Source: Streptomyces fuscichromogenes
Lineage (GTDB): Bacteria > Actinomycetota > Actinomycetes > Streptomycetales > Streptomycetaceae
Reading direction: 5' to 3'
DNA length: 64,000 nt
Assembly (NCBI RefSeq): GCF_014645815.1
Contig: NZ_BMML01000014.1
Coordinates: 186,001 to 250,000 of the forward strand
The stretch's first letter is position 1, and each line of letters opens with the position of its first letter. Below, in pieces: positions 45,367 to 53,379 of this stretch. The notes beneath the pieces are model-generated. The model saw only the letters and a list, made by a program, of their open reading frames with translations, searched no databases and was not told the DNA's origin. The position numbers and the translations under genes were made by a program.

Positions 45367-45516
45367 TCGGGCATCCGGGCGGGGAGCGGGACGCGGACGG
45401 CCCTTCACCGTCCGTCCGTATTTCGGTGTTTGCGGGCGGCGGTCCGGCATGTTTACGGTCGAGGACCGCTCAGCGTGTTATCGATCCCGTCTCCGCATTC
45501 CAAGGACGCACTAACG

Positions 45517-45816
45517 ATGAAGCAGTCTGCTGCCAAGACCCTCGGCGTCGCCGCCCTCGGTGCCGCCTTCGCCGCCGCCGGCGCGGGTGCGGCCAACGCG
45601 GCCCCGGCCGTCCCGGACGCCCCGCAGGCCCTGAGTACCGTCACCAAGACACTTCCGGCCGGGAACGTCACCAACGCCCTGCCGGGCGCCGGTGCGGCCC
45701 TCACGCAGGTCCTCGCCGGCGGCCCGACCAAGCCCGTCGCCGGCCTGCTCGGCGGACTGCCGCTCCAGGGCCTGCCCACGCACGGCCTGCCGGTCAACGG
45801 AATTCCGCTCGGCTGA
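45517..45816 (+). CDS. Small secreted protein, Leu/Gly/Pro-rich
   Basis: 99 residues. Sec signal peptide (KTLGVAALGAAFAAAGAGAANA, cleavage after AAPA) and a mature part of about 65 residues with repeated LPxxGLP motifs. I recognise no enzyme family; such proteins are frequent in Streptomyces and often annotated as ATP-binding without basis. A strong bidirectional terminator follows. A related secreted Leu/Pro/Gly-rich protein is encoded at 52005. Function unknown. Confidence 0.75.
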   Translation: MKQSAAKTLGVAALGAAFAAAGAGAANAAPAVPDAPQALSTVTKTLPAGNVTNALPGAGAALTQVLAGGPTKPVAGLLGGLPLQGLPTHGLPVNGIPLG

Positions 45817-45836
45817 CCTCTCCCCGGCCGATCGGC

Positions 45837-45884
45837 AACGCCGTTGGGGCGCCCCGGTATCCACCGGAGCGCCCCAACGGCGTT
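45837..45884. terminator. Bidirectional terminator hairpin
   Basis: 16-bp perfect stem AACGCCGTTGGGGCGC / GCGCCCCAACGGCGTT with a smaller inner stem CCGGT-ATCC-ACCGG, between the convergent secreted-protein and PspC genes. Confidence 0.85.
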
Positions 45885-45902
45885 GTCGTAGGCGCGGGAG
45901 GG

Positions 45903-46100
45903 CTACCAGGCGGTGGCCTTCTCCTCCGAAGGGAGGAGGATCCACAGCGCGAGGTAGAGCAGGAACTGCGGTCCAGGCAGCAGGCAGGACAGCAGGAAGA
46001 TCACCCGCATCGTCGTCGCGGAGGTGCCGAAGCGCCGGGCCAGCGCGGCGCACACTCCGCCGATCATGCGGCCATGGGTGGGGCGGGCGAGGCTGGACAT
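45903..46100 (-). CDS. Small PspC domain protein
   Basis: 65 residues. PspC domain: RMIGGVCAALARRFGTSATTMRVIFLLSCLLPGPQFLLYLALWILLPSE, with one or two membrane helices. Members are linked to envelope stress, but the target of this small form is unknown. The ATG at 46100 has AAGGAG upstream; the frame extends to 46814 through unrelated sequence. Confidence 0.85.
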   Translation of the reverse strand: MSSLARPTHGRMIGGVCAALARRFGTSATTMRVIFLLSCLLPGPQFLLYLALWILLPSEEKATAW

Positions 46101-46198
46101 CCGCGGCTCCTTCGTGAGCATCCGGTCCGAGGCGGCCCGTGCGGCCCCTCGTCTGTCGTGCTCCACGCTACGGAGACGAACCGGGTCGAAGCGTCGCT

Positions 46199-46759
46199 CT
46201 ACGGAGCGATCCCGACCCTGGGAATCGTCGGGGTACGACCCTGAGCCGCTTCCTCCTGGGGGAGGGGAGCGGGCCGTCGCCGCTCGCCCCGGCGCCGCAG
46301 CCGGGCGCGGGCCGCCGGCACCACCGCGAGATGCGCGATCACCACGCCGGCCGTGTTGAGCAGGACCGAGTCGACATCCACCACCCGGCCGGGCACCCCG
46401 GTCTGGAGCAGGGCTATGCCCAGCGAGACCAGGGCACCCGCGGCGGCCGAACTGATCAGCGAGGCGAGCGGGGAGACCCGGAGCCTGCCATGGGCCATCG
46501 GAAGCAGCACACCCAGCGGCGCGAGCAGTGCGAGACCCTCGCCGATCCGGTGGGCGGCCTCGCGCCAGCCGAGCGTCAGGTCGGCGCGGATACCGGCGAA
46601 GGGGTGCAGGTTGGCGGGCATCACCCAGGGCACGTTCAGCGGCCGCAGCATCAGCCAGGCGACGAACGCGAGGTGTGCGACAAGGAGGACACCCCCTGCC
46701 ACACGGACGCGGTTCGCGGCGCTGCCGCCGATGGAGCCTTGACGCTGCACGCTCCCCAA
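46199..46759 (-). CDS. VanZ family membrane protein
   Basis: 186 residues with about five helices: LRPLNVPWVMPANLHPFAGI, IGEGLALLAPLGVLLPM and QTGVPGRVVDVDSVLLNTAGVVI, the VanZ-like signature. The C-terminus is Arg-rich. VanZ relatives affect glycopeptide or antimicrobial peptide tolerance in some hosts. The start is uncertain: TTG at 46759 or GTG at 46750, neither with a good ribosome-binding site. Confidence 0.82.
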   Translation of the reverse strand: MGSVQRQGSIGGSAANRVRVAGGVLLVAHLAFVAWLMLRPLNVPWVMPANLHPFAGIRADLTLGWREAAHRIGEGLALLAPLGVLLPMAHGRLRVSPLASLISSAAAGALVSLGIALLQTGVPGRVVDVDSVLLNTAGVVIAHLAVVPAARARLRRRGERRRPAPLPQEEAAQGRTPTIPRVGIAP

Positions 46760-46850
46760 GACGCCCCCGTGTGCACGATCGGTTCCGGATAGCCGAATGA
46801 GGCCTCGAACACACCGGGGCGCGCGGAAGCGCGCGACGGCCCCCCGGGTC

Positions 46851-46930
46851 GTTTCGGCGTGCGGCGCCGACAGCGCCCCGTCAGGGGCGCGGGGAACTGC
46901 GCGGTCCGCCCCTACCGGGCCGCACTCGCC
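46851..46930 (+). repeat. 80-bp direct repeat copy A, containing dispersed element copy 5
   Basis: Runs from GTTTCGGCGTGCGGCGCCG through GACAGCGCCCC-GTCA-GGGGCGCGGGGAACTGCGCG to GGGCCGCACTCGCC. The copy at 46978-47058 is nearly identical, with one inserted C and two substitutions. Confidence 0.85.
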
Positions 46931-46977
46931 CCACGGCGCTGGCGGTGCCCCGTTCGGGCGTGGGGAGGTGTGCGGCG

Positions 46978-47058
46978 GTTTCGGCGTGCGGCGCCGACAG
47001 CGCCCCCGTCAGGGGCGCGGGGAACTGCGCGATCCGCCCCCACCGGGCCGCACTCGCC
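46978..47058 (+). repeat. 80-bp direct repeat copy B, containing dispersed element copy 6
   Basis: Second copy of the segment at 46851-46930; the two are separated by 47 bp. It ends 43 bp before the end of the AfsQ-linked lipoprotein gene. Confidence 0.85.
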
Positions 47059-47100
47059 GTGCGGCCTGTCCGGGCACCCCATGAGGCGCCCGGACGGCCC

Positions 47101-47703
47101 TCAGCCGGAAGCCACCTCGGTGGACGGCGGCCGAGTCCCGCTCGGCGCGTTCCGGACGGCGTCCGTGCACTCGTACCGCCGCAGCTCCTCCGTCCCGGGC
47201 CCGCCCAGGATCACCGACCCGTCCCCCTCGGCCGCCGCCGAGTCGGACAGCGTGCACACGATCTGGGCGAGCGCGTACGACGTCAGCTGCGGCGGTGACG
47301 TGCTCAGCCGCAGCGTGTCGTCGGGGTCCCCGGCCCGGGGTCCCCAGACGCTCATCCCGCCCCGCACGTACGTCGTGTAACCGGCCTCCTTCTCGGCGGC
47401 CGACGGCGTCTCGGCGAGCTGGTCGAGCAGCCCCTGGGCGACCGTCACCCGCCGCTTGGCGTCCGCCGAACCGTCGGGGACCCGCACCTCCCGGTCGACC
47501 GTCACCAGCGAGGAACCGCACAGCAGGAACACCTGCACCGGCACCCCGTGCTCGTCCTGCGACGACAGGTCCGGCTGGTTCAACGAGCACGGCACCCGCG
47601 AGGGCGCCCCGCCGAAGTCGGTCGGCACCTCGGTGGCCCGGATCCCGCACCCGGAGAGCGCGAGCGCCAGTCCGGCGACGGCCAGGATTCTTCGTACGTG
47701 CAT
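47101..47703 (-). CDS. AfsQ-operon lipoprotein
   Basis: 200 residues. Lipobox LALSGCGIRATE and an extracellular domain with several cysteines (VPCSLNQ, FLLCGSS, IVCTLSD, RYECTD). It is the third gene of the afsQ operon, as in S. coelicolor (from memory), and its ATG overlaps the afsQ2 stop (ATGA). A sensor accessory or cell-envelope role is plausible, but I know of no defined activity. Confidence 0.88.
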   Translation of the reverse strand: MHVRRILAVAGLALALSGCGIRATEVPTDFGGAPSRVPCSLNQPDLSSQDEHGVPVQVFLLCGSSLVTVDREVRVPDGSADAKRRVTVAQGLLDQLAETPSAAEKEAGYTTYVRGGMSVWGPRAGDPDDTLRLSTSPPQLTSYALAQIVCTLSDSAAAEGDGSVILGGPGTEELRRYECTDAVRNAPSGTRPPSTEVASG

Positions 47704-49295
47704 CAGGCGCTCTTCTCCCCGGCGTCCCCGGCGTCCCCGGCATCCCCCGCGTCCCCGGCGTCCTTGCTCTCCTCCGTCAGCCGCGAGGCGTCCCGGGGCA
47801 GCCGGAAGGTGAACACCGCACCGCCCTCGGGGGAGTTCGCGGCCGTGATGGAGCCGCCGTGGATACGGGCGTTCTCCGTCGCGATGGACAGGCCCAGACC
47901 GCTGCCCTCCGAACGCGGCCGGGAGGCACTGGCCTTGTAGAACCGGTCGAACACGTGCGGGAGCACGTCCTCCGGGATGCCCGGCCCGTGGTCCCGTACG
48001 GCGACCACCAGATCCTCGCCCTCGATCCGCACCGACACCCGCACCGGTGAACCGCCGTGCTTGAGCGCGTTGCCGATCAGGTTGGCGAGGATGACGTCGA
48101 GGCGGCGCGGGTCGAGGCGGGCGTGGATGCCGCGCTCGGCGTCCAGGTCCACCGCGTCCAGCCAGGCGCGGGCGTCGATGCAGGCGGTGATCTGGTCGGC
48201 GATGTCGACGTCGTCGAGGACGAGACGGGCCGTACCGGCGTCGAAGCGGGTGACCTCCATCAGGTTCTCGACGAGGTCGTTGAGGCGGCGCGTCTCGCTG
48301 ACGACCAGGCGGACGGCGGGTTCGATCATCGGGTCCACCGAACCGGACTCCGCCTCCAGCTCCTCCTCCAGGATCTCCGTCACGGCGGTGATCGCGGTGA
48401 GCGGGGTGCGCAGTTCGTGGCTCATGTCGGCGACGAACCGCCGTGACGCGTCGTCGCGCGCGGCCATGTCGTCGACCCGCTTCTCCAGCGCCTCGGCCGC
48501 GTCGTTGAACGTCCGTGACAGATCCGCGAGTTCGTCCGTGCCCGACACCCGCAGCCGGGTGTCCAGCTTGCCCTCGCCGAGCCGCCGTGCGGCCACGCCC
48601 AGCCGGTGCACCGGCTTCAGCACGGTGGTGGCGGCGGCCTGCGCCAGCAGCGCCGAACCGATGAGGGCGAGCCCGGTGGCGATCCCCAGCGACCAGGCCA
48701 GCGAGTTGAGGTCCTTCGCCTCCGGCTCCAGGGACTTCATCATGTAGCCGGTCGGGCCGCCGCCGATCAACCGCGTCCCGGCGACGAGATACGGCGTGCC
48801 GTGGTCCACGACCCGCTGCCAGTACAGGTGGTACGCCGACTTGTTGCTGTCGGTCACCTTCTGCCGCTTGTCGACGGCCTTGCGCAGCGAGGTCGGCACG
48901 TCGTCCAGCGCGAACGCGCTGAGCCCGTCCGAACTGCCGTACACCGTCCGGCCGTCGGTGTCGTCACCGACCAGCAGCACGCTGAACCGCTGGCTGCTGT
49001 TGGCCATCTGCCCGGCCGTGCGCTGGAGTTCGTCCTGCGTCGGGTGGACCGGCAGCGCGCCGGCCCGGTTCTGCATCTCCTGCTGGAAGTCGCGCAGCAC
49101 CGCGTCCTGGGTACGGGTGAGCACGGCCTCGCGGTTGAGCCAGTACGCGATGCCGGACGCGGACACCGCGGCGGTCAGCGCGACGAGCCCGAAGACGACG
49201 ACGAGCCGCAGCCGCAGACTGGTGAAACGCAGCCGGGACATGGCTCCCCTGCGGTCCGCGGCCCAGCCGCGGAAACCCCCCTGCACGTCCGTCAC
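47703..49295 (-). CDS. afsQ2: Sensor histidine kinase AfsQ2
   Basis: 530 residues. Two transmembrane helices flank an extracellular sensor (about 50-200). HAMP domain at about 210-280, HisKA with the phosphorylated histidine H293 in FVADMSHELRTPLTAI, and HATPase_c with N (NLIGNALKHGG) and G (HGPGIPEDVLPH, GSGLGLSIA) boxes. It phosphorylates AfsQ1. The pair controls actinorhodin, prodigiosin and CDA output in S. coelicolor on glutamate. The GTG at 49295 overlaps the afsQ1 stop (GTGA). The tail ends in five DAG units encoded by a 9-bp repeat. Confidence 0.93.
   Translation of the reverse strand: MTDVQGGFRGWAADRRGAMSRLRFTSLRLRLVVVFGLVALTAAVSASGIAYWLNREAVLTRTQDAVLRDFQQEMQNRAGALPVHPTQDELQRTAGQMANSSQRFSVLLVGDDTDGRTVYGSSDGLSAFALDDVPTSLRKAVDKRQKVTDSNKSAYHLYWQRVVDHGTPYLVAGTRLIGGGPTGYMMKSLEPEAKDLNSLAWSLGIATGLALIGSALLAQAAATTVLKPVHRLGVAARRLGEGKLDTRLRVSGTDELADLSRTFNDAAEALEKRVDDMAARDDASRRFVADMSHELRTPLTAITAVTEILEEELEAESGSVDPMIEPAVRLVVSETRRLNDLVENLMEVTRFDAGTARLVLDDVDIADQITACIDARAWLDAVDLDAERGIHARLDPRRLDVILANLIGNALKHGGSPVRVSVRIEGEDLVVAVRDHGPGIPEDVLPHVFDRFYKASASRPRSEGSGLGLSIATENARIHGGSITAANSPEGGAVFTFRLPRDASRLTEESKDAGDAGDAGDAGDAGEKSA
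47717..47760 (-). repeat. 9-bp repeat coding for DAG units in the AfsQ2 tail
   Basis: About five units of GCGTCCCCG and variants on the plus strand, encoding (Asp-Ala-Gly) repeats at the extreme C-terminus of AfsQ2, after the ATPase domain. Confidence 0.75.
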
Positions 49296-49969
49296 TGAGG
49301 GGCGTCCAGGCGGTAGCCGACACCACGCACGGTACGGATCAGGGTCGGCGACGAGGGCACGTCCTCCACCTTGGCGCGCAGCCGCTGCACACACGCGTCC
49401 ACGAGCCGCGAGTCACCGAGGTAGTCGTGCTCCCAGACCAGCCGCAGCAGCTGCTGACGGGACAGCGCCTGCCCCGGCCGCCGGCTCAGTTCGAGGAGCA
49501 GCCGCAGCTCGGTCGGCGTCAGCTGGAGATCCTCGCCGTTCTTCGTCACGGTCATCGCGCTGCGGTCGATGACGACGTTGCCGAAGGTCGCCGAGTCGGT
49601 CGACTCCCGCTCCCCGCGGCGCAGTACGGCCCGGATCCGGGCGTCCAGCACCCGCCCCTGGACGGGTTTGACCACATAGTCGTCGGCGCCGGACTCCAGC
49701 CCGACCACCACGTCGATGTCGTCACTGCGCGCGGTCAGCAGAATGATCGGCAACTGGTCCGTGCGCCGGATCCGCCGGCACACCTCGAAACCGTCGATGC
49801 CGGGCAGCATGACATCGAGGACGATCAGATCGGGCCGCTGCTCACGCAACAGCTTCAGACCGTCCTCACCGGTCGCAGCGGTGGCCACCCGGTGTCCCTG
49901 GCGCGTCAGTGAGAGCTCCAGGGCCGTACGGATGGCGTCGTCGTCCTCGATCAGCAACAGGGAAGGCAC
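49292..49969 (-). CDS. afsQ1: Response regulator AfsQ1
   Basis: 225 residues, OmpR/PhoB class. Receiver domain with acidic pocket E8-D9-D10, phosphoacceptor D52 (LIVLDVMLPG), Thr in ILLTARSDD and K in VVKPVQGR. The winged-helix DNA-binding domain spans about 130-220 (LTPTELRLLLELSRRPGQALSRQQLLRLVW...). Length and sequence match AfsQ1 of S. coelicolor from memory. It activates antibiotic pathway genes and sigQ by binding GTNAC-N6-GTNAC. The GTG at 49969 is used; the frame extends to 50050. Confidence 0.95.
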   Translation of the reverse strand: MPSLLLIEDDDAIRTALELSLTRQGHRVATAATGEDGLKLLREQRPDLIVLDVMLPGIDGFEVCRRIRRTDQLPIILLTARSDDIDVVVGLESGADDYVVKPVQGRVLDARIRAVLRRGERESTDSATFGNVVIDRSAMTVTKNGEDLQLTPTELRLLLELSRRPGQALSRQQLLRLVWEHDYLGDSRLVDACVQRLRAKVEDVPSSPTLIRTVRGVGYRLDAPQ

Positions 49970-50087
49970 GGGCTCATTCTGGCCCATGCAGGGCCTGTCG
50001 TACGACCTGTGCGGCACGCGGCCTCCCGTAAACCTCGGTAGCGCCACCACCTGTGCACCTCCTGTGGACGCTCTGTGCCGGACCCCT

Positions 50088-50103
50088 GTGACAGGTCTGT
50101 GAC
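50088..50103 (+). promoter_or_regulatory. AfsQ1 box between afsQ1 and sigQ
   Basis: GTGAC-AGGTCT-GTGAC, an exact match to the published AfsQ1 site GTNAC-N6-GTNAC, located 120 bp from each of the divergent afsQ1 and sigQ starts. Supports autoregulation and control of sigQ. Confidence 0.85.
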
Positions 50104-50226
50104 AGTCGGCGGATACGGCCGTGAAGGTGGCCCGGCAGTCTTTTCGGCACGGGCAGGCGAGCGGCGGGAACGAGCGAGCGGCCCGAGCAAGCCGAACTAC
50201 CGGAAGTCCACGACGGGGGGCGCGAG

Positions 50227-50964
50227 ATGAACACGCTGATCGGTCACAGCACCAGCGCAGTGATCACGCGTCTGCACGACGTGAACCGGGGTTCCGAGAA
50301 GTCCGGTGTCGTGAGCGGGCGGGGGTGCGCTCGCGGCACCGGACGCCAGCACACCGCCTATATGACGGTGGTCGACGGCCGCACGGGGGACGCGCACGGG
50401 GGAACCGCGCACCGGGAGGACACCGGCGAGCACCGCTCGCTGACCGAGGCGGAGTTCACCGCCTACGTCCAGGAGCGCCGCGCCTCCCTGTACGCGACCG
50501 CCTACCACCTGACCGGTGACCGCTACGAGGCCGAGGACCTGCTGCAGAGCGCGCTGTTCTCCACCTACAGGGCGTGGGACCGGATCAGCGACAAGGCGGC
50601 CGTGGGCGGTTACCTGCGGCGGACCATGACCAACCTGCACATCAGCGCCTGGCGGCGCCGCAAGCTCAACGAGTACCCGACCGAGGAACTGCCGGAGACG
50701 CCCGGCGACACGGACGCGATGAGCGGCACCGAGCTGCGCGCGGTCCTGTGGCAGGCGCTGTCCCGGCTCCCCGAACTCCAGCGCACCATGCTGGTCCTGC
50801 GCTACTACGAGGGCCGCACGGACCCGGAGATCGCGGAGATCCTCGACATCAGTGTCGGCACGGTGAAGTCCAGCATCTGGCGGTCGCTCCGCCGGCTGCG
50901 CGAGGACGAGGTCCTCAGCTTCGGCCGTGACGAGGAGAACGCCTTCGGGGAGCTTGTCGCCTGA
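50227..50964 (+). CDS. sigQ: ECF sigma factor SigQ
   Basis: 245 residues. A variable N-terminal extension of about 70 residues precedes sigma region 2 (EFTAYVQERRASLYATAYHLTGDRYEAEDLLQSALFSTYRAWDRI) and region 4 (LPELQRTMLVLRYYEGRTDPEIAEILDISVGTVKSSIWRSLRRL), of the Streptomyces SigE-like ECF class. It is divergent from afsQ1. In S. coelicolor the orthologue is an AfsQ1 target that dampens antibiotic production and promotes development. An internal ATG (MTVVDGRTGD) could be an alternative start. Confidence 0.92.
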   Translation: MNTLIGHSTSAVITRLHDVNRGSEKSGVVSGRGCARGTGRQHTAYMTVVDGRTGDAHGGTAHREDTGEHRSLTEAEFTAYVQERRASLYATAYHLTGDRYEAEDLLQSALFSTYRAWDRISDKAAVGGYLRRTMTNLHISAWRRRKLNEYPTEELPETPGDTDAMSGTELRAVLWQALSRLPELQRTMLVLRYYEGRTDPEIAEILDISVGTVKSSIWRSLRRLREDEVLSFGRDEENAFGELVA

Positions 50965-50967
50965 AGG

Positions 50968-51168
50968 TAAGGGGATCCGGGGGGATCCTGACGGGGGGAA
51001 ACCGGGGGAAACGGGGGACCTGGGGGAGGGTCCGGGGGGACTCACGGGGAACACGGGGGAAAACGGGTCCGGGGGGACCCGGGGGGAAGCACGGGGGAGC
51101 TCCGCCACGGGGGACACGGGGGTGTTCGGCGGAGCGACGGGGGAAGCGGGACTGGAGGGCCGGGGGGT
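50968..51168 (+). repeat. G-run-rich stretch after sigQ
   Basis: At least 15 runs of four to six G within 200 bp, separated by short ACC, AAAC or CAC spacers, starting four bases after the sigQ stop codon. It is on the coding strand of sigQ and is expected to form several G-quadruplexes in RNA and the plus DNA strand. No protein-coding role is evident. Confidence 0.85.
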
Positions 51169-51238
51169 CCATCCAGTCCCGCTTTTTCTGTCCGCCCCGC
51201 TTTTTCTGTCCGCCACCGCGGCCGGGTGGCCGGTGCGG

Positions 51239-51877
51239 TCAGGCGGCCGGTGTCCGGTCGTGGGCCGGCCGGCCCACCGCGGCCGCCGCCATCCGGCCCA
51301 GTGCCTCGTCCCGGTCGCACGGATGCGCGCCGAGCGACACCTGGCGGGCCACGATCGTGCGCTCCGCCCGCATCAGTCGCCAGCCGCGCCGCAGCAGGAA
51401 CGGCACCGACTTGCGGCCCTCCTGGAGATCGCGCAGGAAACGGCGGCGGAACGTCTTCACCGGGCCCCGGCTCAGACAGAGCGCGTCGGCCAGGAGCCCC
51501 AGTTCGCGGCAGCGGTCCACGATCTCGGCGGCGAAGATGCCCTCGGCGATGAACAGCGGGGTGCGGCCGATGTCCAGCGTCTCGGCGCCGGTACGGGCGC
51601 TCAGCGCTATGTCGTACACCGGTACGGGCGCCGAACCCGTCGCGCACAGCCGTGCGATGGCCTCGACCGCGACCGCCGCGTCCCAGGACTCCGGGTGGTC
51701 CCAGTCGATGTCCGAACTCCCCGCCACCAAGGGCAGCGTCGGGTCGTCGCCCTCCTTGTAGAAGTCGTCGAGGCGCAGGACGGGCAGCCCGGAACGGGCG
51801 GCGACGAGTGACTTGCCCGAGCCCGAGGGGCCGCACAGCAGCACTACACGGGCGGGGGACGGGGGATGAATGCTCAC
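51239..51877 (-). CDS. Uridine kinase-like P-loop protein
   Basis: About 212 residues. Walker A GPSGSGKSLVAARS near residue 15, RLDDFYKEGDDPTLP (acidic substrate loop), DHPESWD and FIAEGIFAAEIV, as in the uridine kinase/phosphoribulokinase family. It may phosphorylate uridine or another nucleoside; activity not proven. The nucleoside operator is absent from its promoter. The start is best placed at the GTG before SIHPPSPARVV; the frame extends to 51952. Confidence 0.78.
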   Translation of the reverse strand: MSIHPPSPARVVLLCGPSGSGKSLVAARSGLPVLRLDDFYKEGDDPTLPLVAGSSDIDWDHPESWDAAVAVEAIARLCATGSAPVPVYDIALSARTGAETLDIGRTPLFIAEGIFAAEIVDRCRELGLLADALCLSRGPVKTFRRRFLRDLQEGRKSVPFLLRRGWRLMRAERTIVARQVSLGAHPCDRDEALGRMAAAAVGRPAHDRTPAA

Positions 51878-52004
51878 GGAACACCAGTTTGACGTATGGA
51901 GGGCCTCCTGCCGACCCCGCGGGTCGGCTTTGGAGCGTGAGTCACACCTCAACTACCCTGTGTCCCGACACGATTACCCTGCGCACCAGAAGGTGGCACC
52001 AGCG

Positions 52005-52406
52005 ATGTCCCGACACGCGTCCTCCCCGACCCCGTCCGCTCGGCGCGCCCTGGCCGCCCTCGCCACGGCAGGTGTGGCGCTCGGGGCGGGCGCCGCGACG
52101 GCCGCCGCGGACACCCAGCCCGTGCTGGACGTGGTGCGCACCCGGCCCACCTCGCTCGGCCAGATCGACCCGCAGGCGGGCATGCAGGCGCTGGGCGGCG
52201 TACTGCCGTACGTCACGGGACCGGTGGCGGGACTCAAGCCCAACCCCCTTGCCGGGACCGGTGTCGACCCGCTGGACAACGGGGTGGGCACCCAGCTGGC
52301 CGACTTCAAGCCGCTGACGTCGAAGATGCTGACGGGGCCGCTGGCACAGGCGCCGTCGATCGGGGCGCTTCCGGTGGTGGGACAGCTTCTGGGCTCGGTG
52401 CACTGA
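52005..52406 (+). CDS. Small secreted protein
   Basis: 133 residues. Signal peptide (RRALAALATAGVALGAGAATAAA) and a mature part of about 100 residues rich in Leu, Gly, Pro and Asp (for example LGGVLPYVTGPVAGLKPNPLAGTGVDPLDNG) with no recognised domain. Resembles in style the secreted protein at 45517. Ribosome-binding site AGAAGG. Function unknown. Confidence 0.75.
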   Translation: MSRHASSPTPSARRALAALATAGVALGAGAATAAADTQPVLDVVRTRPTSLGQIDPQAGMQALGGVLPYVTGPVAGLKPNPLAGTGVDPLDNGVGTQLADFKPLTSKMLTGPLAQAPSIGALPVVGQLLGSVH

Positions 52407-52450
52407 GCGCCCCGTAGGGGCACGGGGAACTGCGCGACCAGCCACGGACG
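52406..52450 (+). repeat. Dispersed 3'-end intergenic element, copy 7
   Basis: GAGCGCCCC-GTA-GGGGCACGGGGAACTGCGCG then ACCAGCCACGGACG, immediately after the secreted-protein gene and before the convergent ALDH-like gene end. Confidence 0.75.
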
Positions 52451-52479
52451 GCCCGCAGTTCCCCAGCCGGAGGGATGAA

Positions 52480-53379
52480 TCAGTACGAAGAACCGGAAGC
52501 GCCCAGCGCCCCCGTCGGGTGCCAGACCGTCTTCGTCTCCAGGAACGCCGTCATACGGTCCGTCCCCGGCGCCGCCGTCCAGTCGTCCACAGGCTGTGGA
52601 CGCAGGACGCGCTTCAGGTTGTCGGCCGCAGCGATCTCCAGCTCCTTGGCCAGCACCTCGTCGGCGCCCGCGAGGTCGATCGCGTTGACGTCCTGGTGGG
52701 CGGCGAGCGGCGCCGCGATCTCCGCCGTACGGCCGGAGAGCACGTTGACGACTCCGCCGGGGACGTCCGAGGTGGCGAGCACCTCGGCGAGGGAGAGGGC
52801 CGGGAGCGGGGACTTCTCGCTCGTGACCACCGCCGCCGTGTTGCCCGTGGCGATCACGGGGGCCAGGACGCTCACCAGACCCAGGAAGGACGACTCCTGC
52901 GGGGCCAGGACGGCGACGACGCCCGTCGGCTCGGGGGAGGAGAGGTTGAAGAAGGGGCCCGCGACCGGGTTGCCGCCGCCCACCACCTGGGCGATCTTGT
53001 CGGTCCAGCCCGCGTACCAGACCCAGCGGTCGACGGTCGCGTCCACGACCGCGGCGGCCTTGGACCTGCCGAGGCCCTCGGCCTCCGCGACCTCGCGCAC
53101 GAACTGGTCCCGGCGGCCCTCCAGCATCTCCGCCACGCGGTAGAGGACCTGCCCGCGGTTGTAGGCCGTGGCCCCGGACCAGCCGCCGAACGCCTTGCGC
53201 GCGGCCACGACCGCGTCCCGGGCGTCCTTGCGGCTCGACTGCGGCGCGTTGGCGAGCCAGTTGCCCTTCGAGTCCGTCACCTCGTACACCCGGCCGCTCT
53301 CGGAACGCGGGAACTTCCCGCCGACGTACAGCTTGTAGGTCTTGAAGACGCTCAGACGGTCAGTGCTGCGATCAGACAT
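52480..53379 (-). CDS. Half-length aldehyde dehydrogenase-like protein without catalytic cysteine
   Basis: 299 residues. Aligns with the NAD-binding half of aldehyde dehydrogenases (YVGGKFPRSESGRVYEV, VVAARKAFGGWSGATAYNRGQVLYRVAEML, GVVAVLAPQESS, PGGVVNVLSG) but stops before the region holding the catalytic Cys, and no cysteine appears at that position. It overlaps the full-length ALDH gene by 8 bp, so the two are coproduced. Likely a pseudoenzyme subunit or partner of the full enzyme; a remnant is less likely because the frame is intact. Confidence 0.82.
   Translation of the reverse strand: MSDRSTDRLSVFKTYKLYVGGKFPRSESGRVYEVTDSKGNWLANAPQSSRKDARDAVVAARKAFGGWSGATAYNRGQVLYRVAEMLEGRRDQFVREVAEAEGLGRSKAAAVVDATVDRWVWYAGWTDKIAQVVGGGNPVAGPFFNLSSPEPTGVVAVLAPQESSFLGLVSVLAPVIATGNTAAVVTSEKSPLPALSLAEVLATSDVPGGVVNVLSGRTAEIAAPLAAHQDVNAIDLAGADEVLAKELEIAAADNLKRVLRPQPVDDWTAAPGTDRMTAFLETKTVWHPTGALGASGSSY

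Larger units (their letters stand above)
46760..47100. other. 341-bp intergenic stretch with a duplicated segment
   Basis: Holds no gene I can support. It contains two copies of an 80-bp segment (46851-46930 and 46978-47058) that each include the dispersed 3'-end element, and a hairpin GCGCGC-GGAA-GCGCGC around 46820-46835. Confidence 0.6.
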
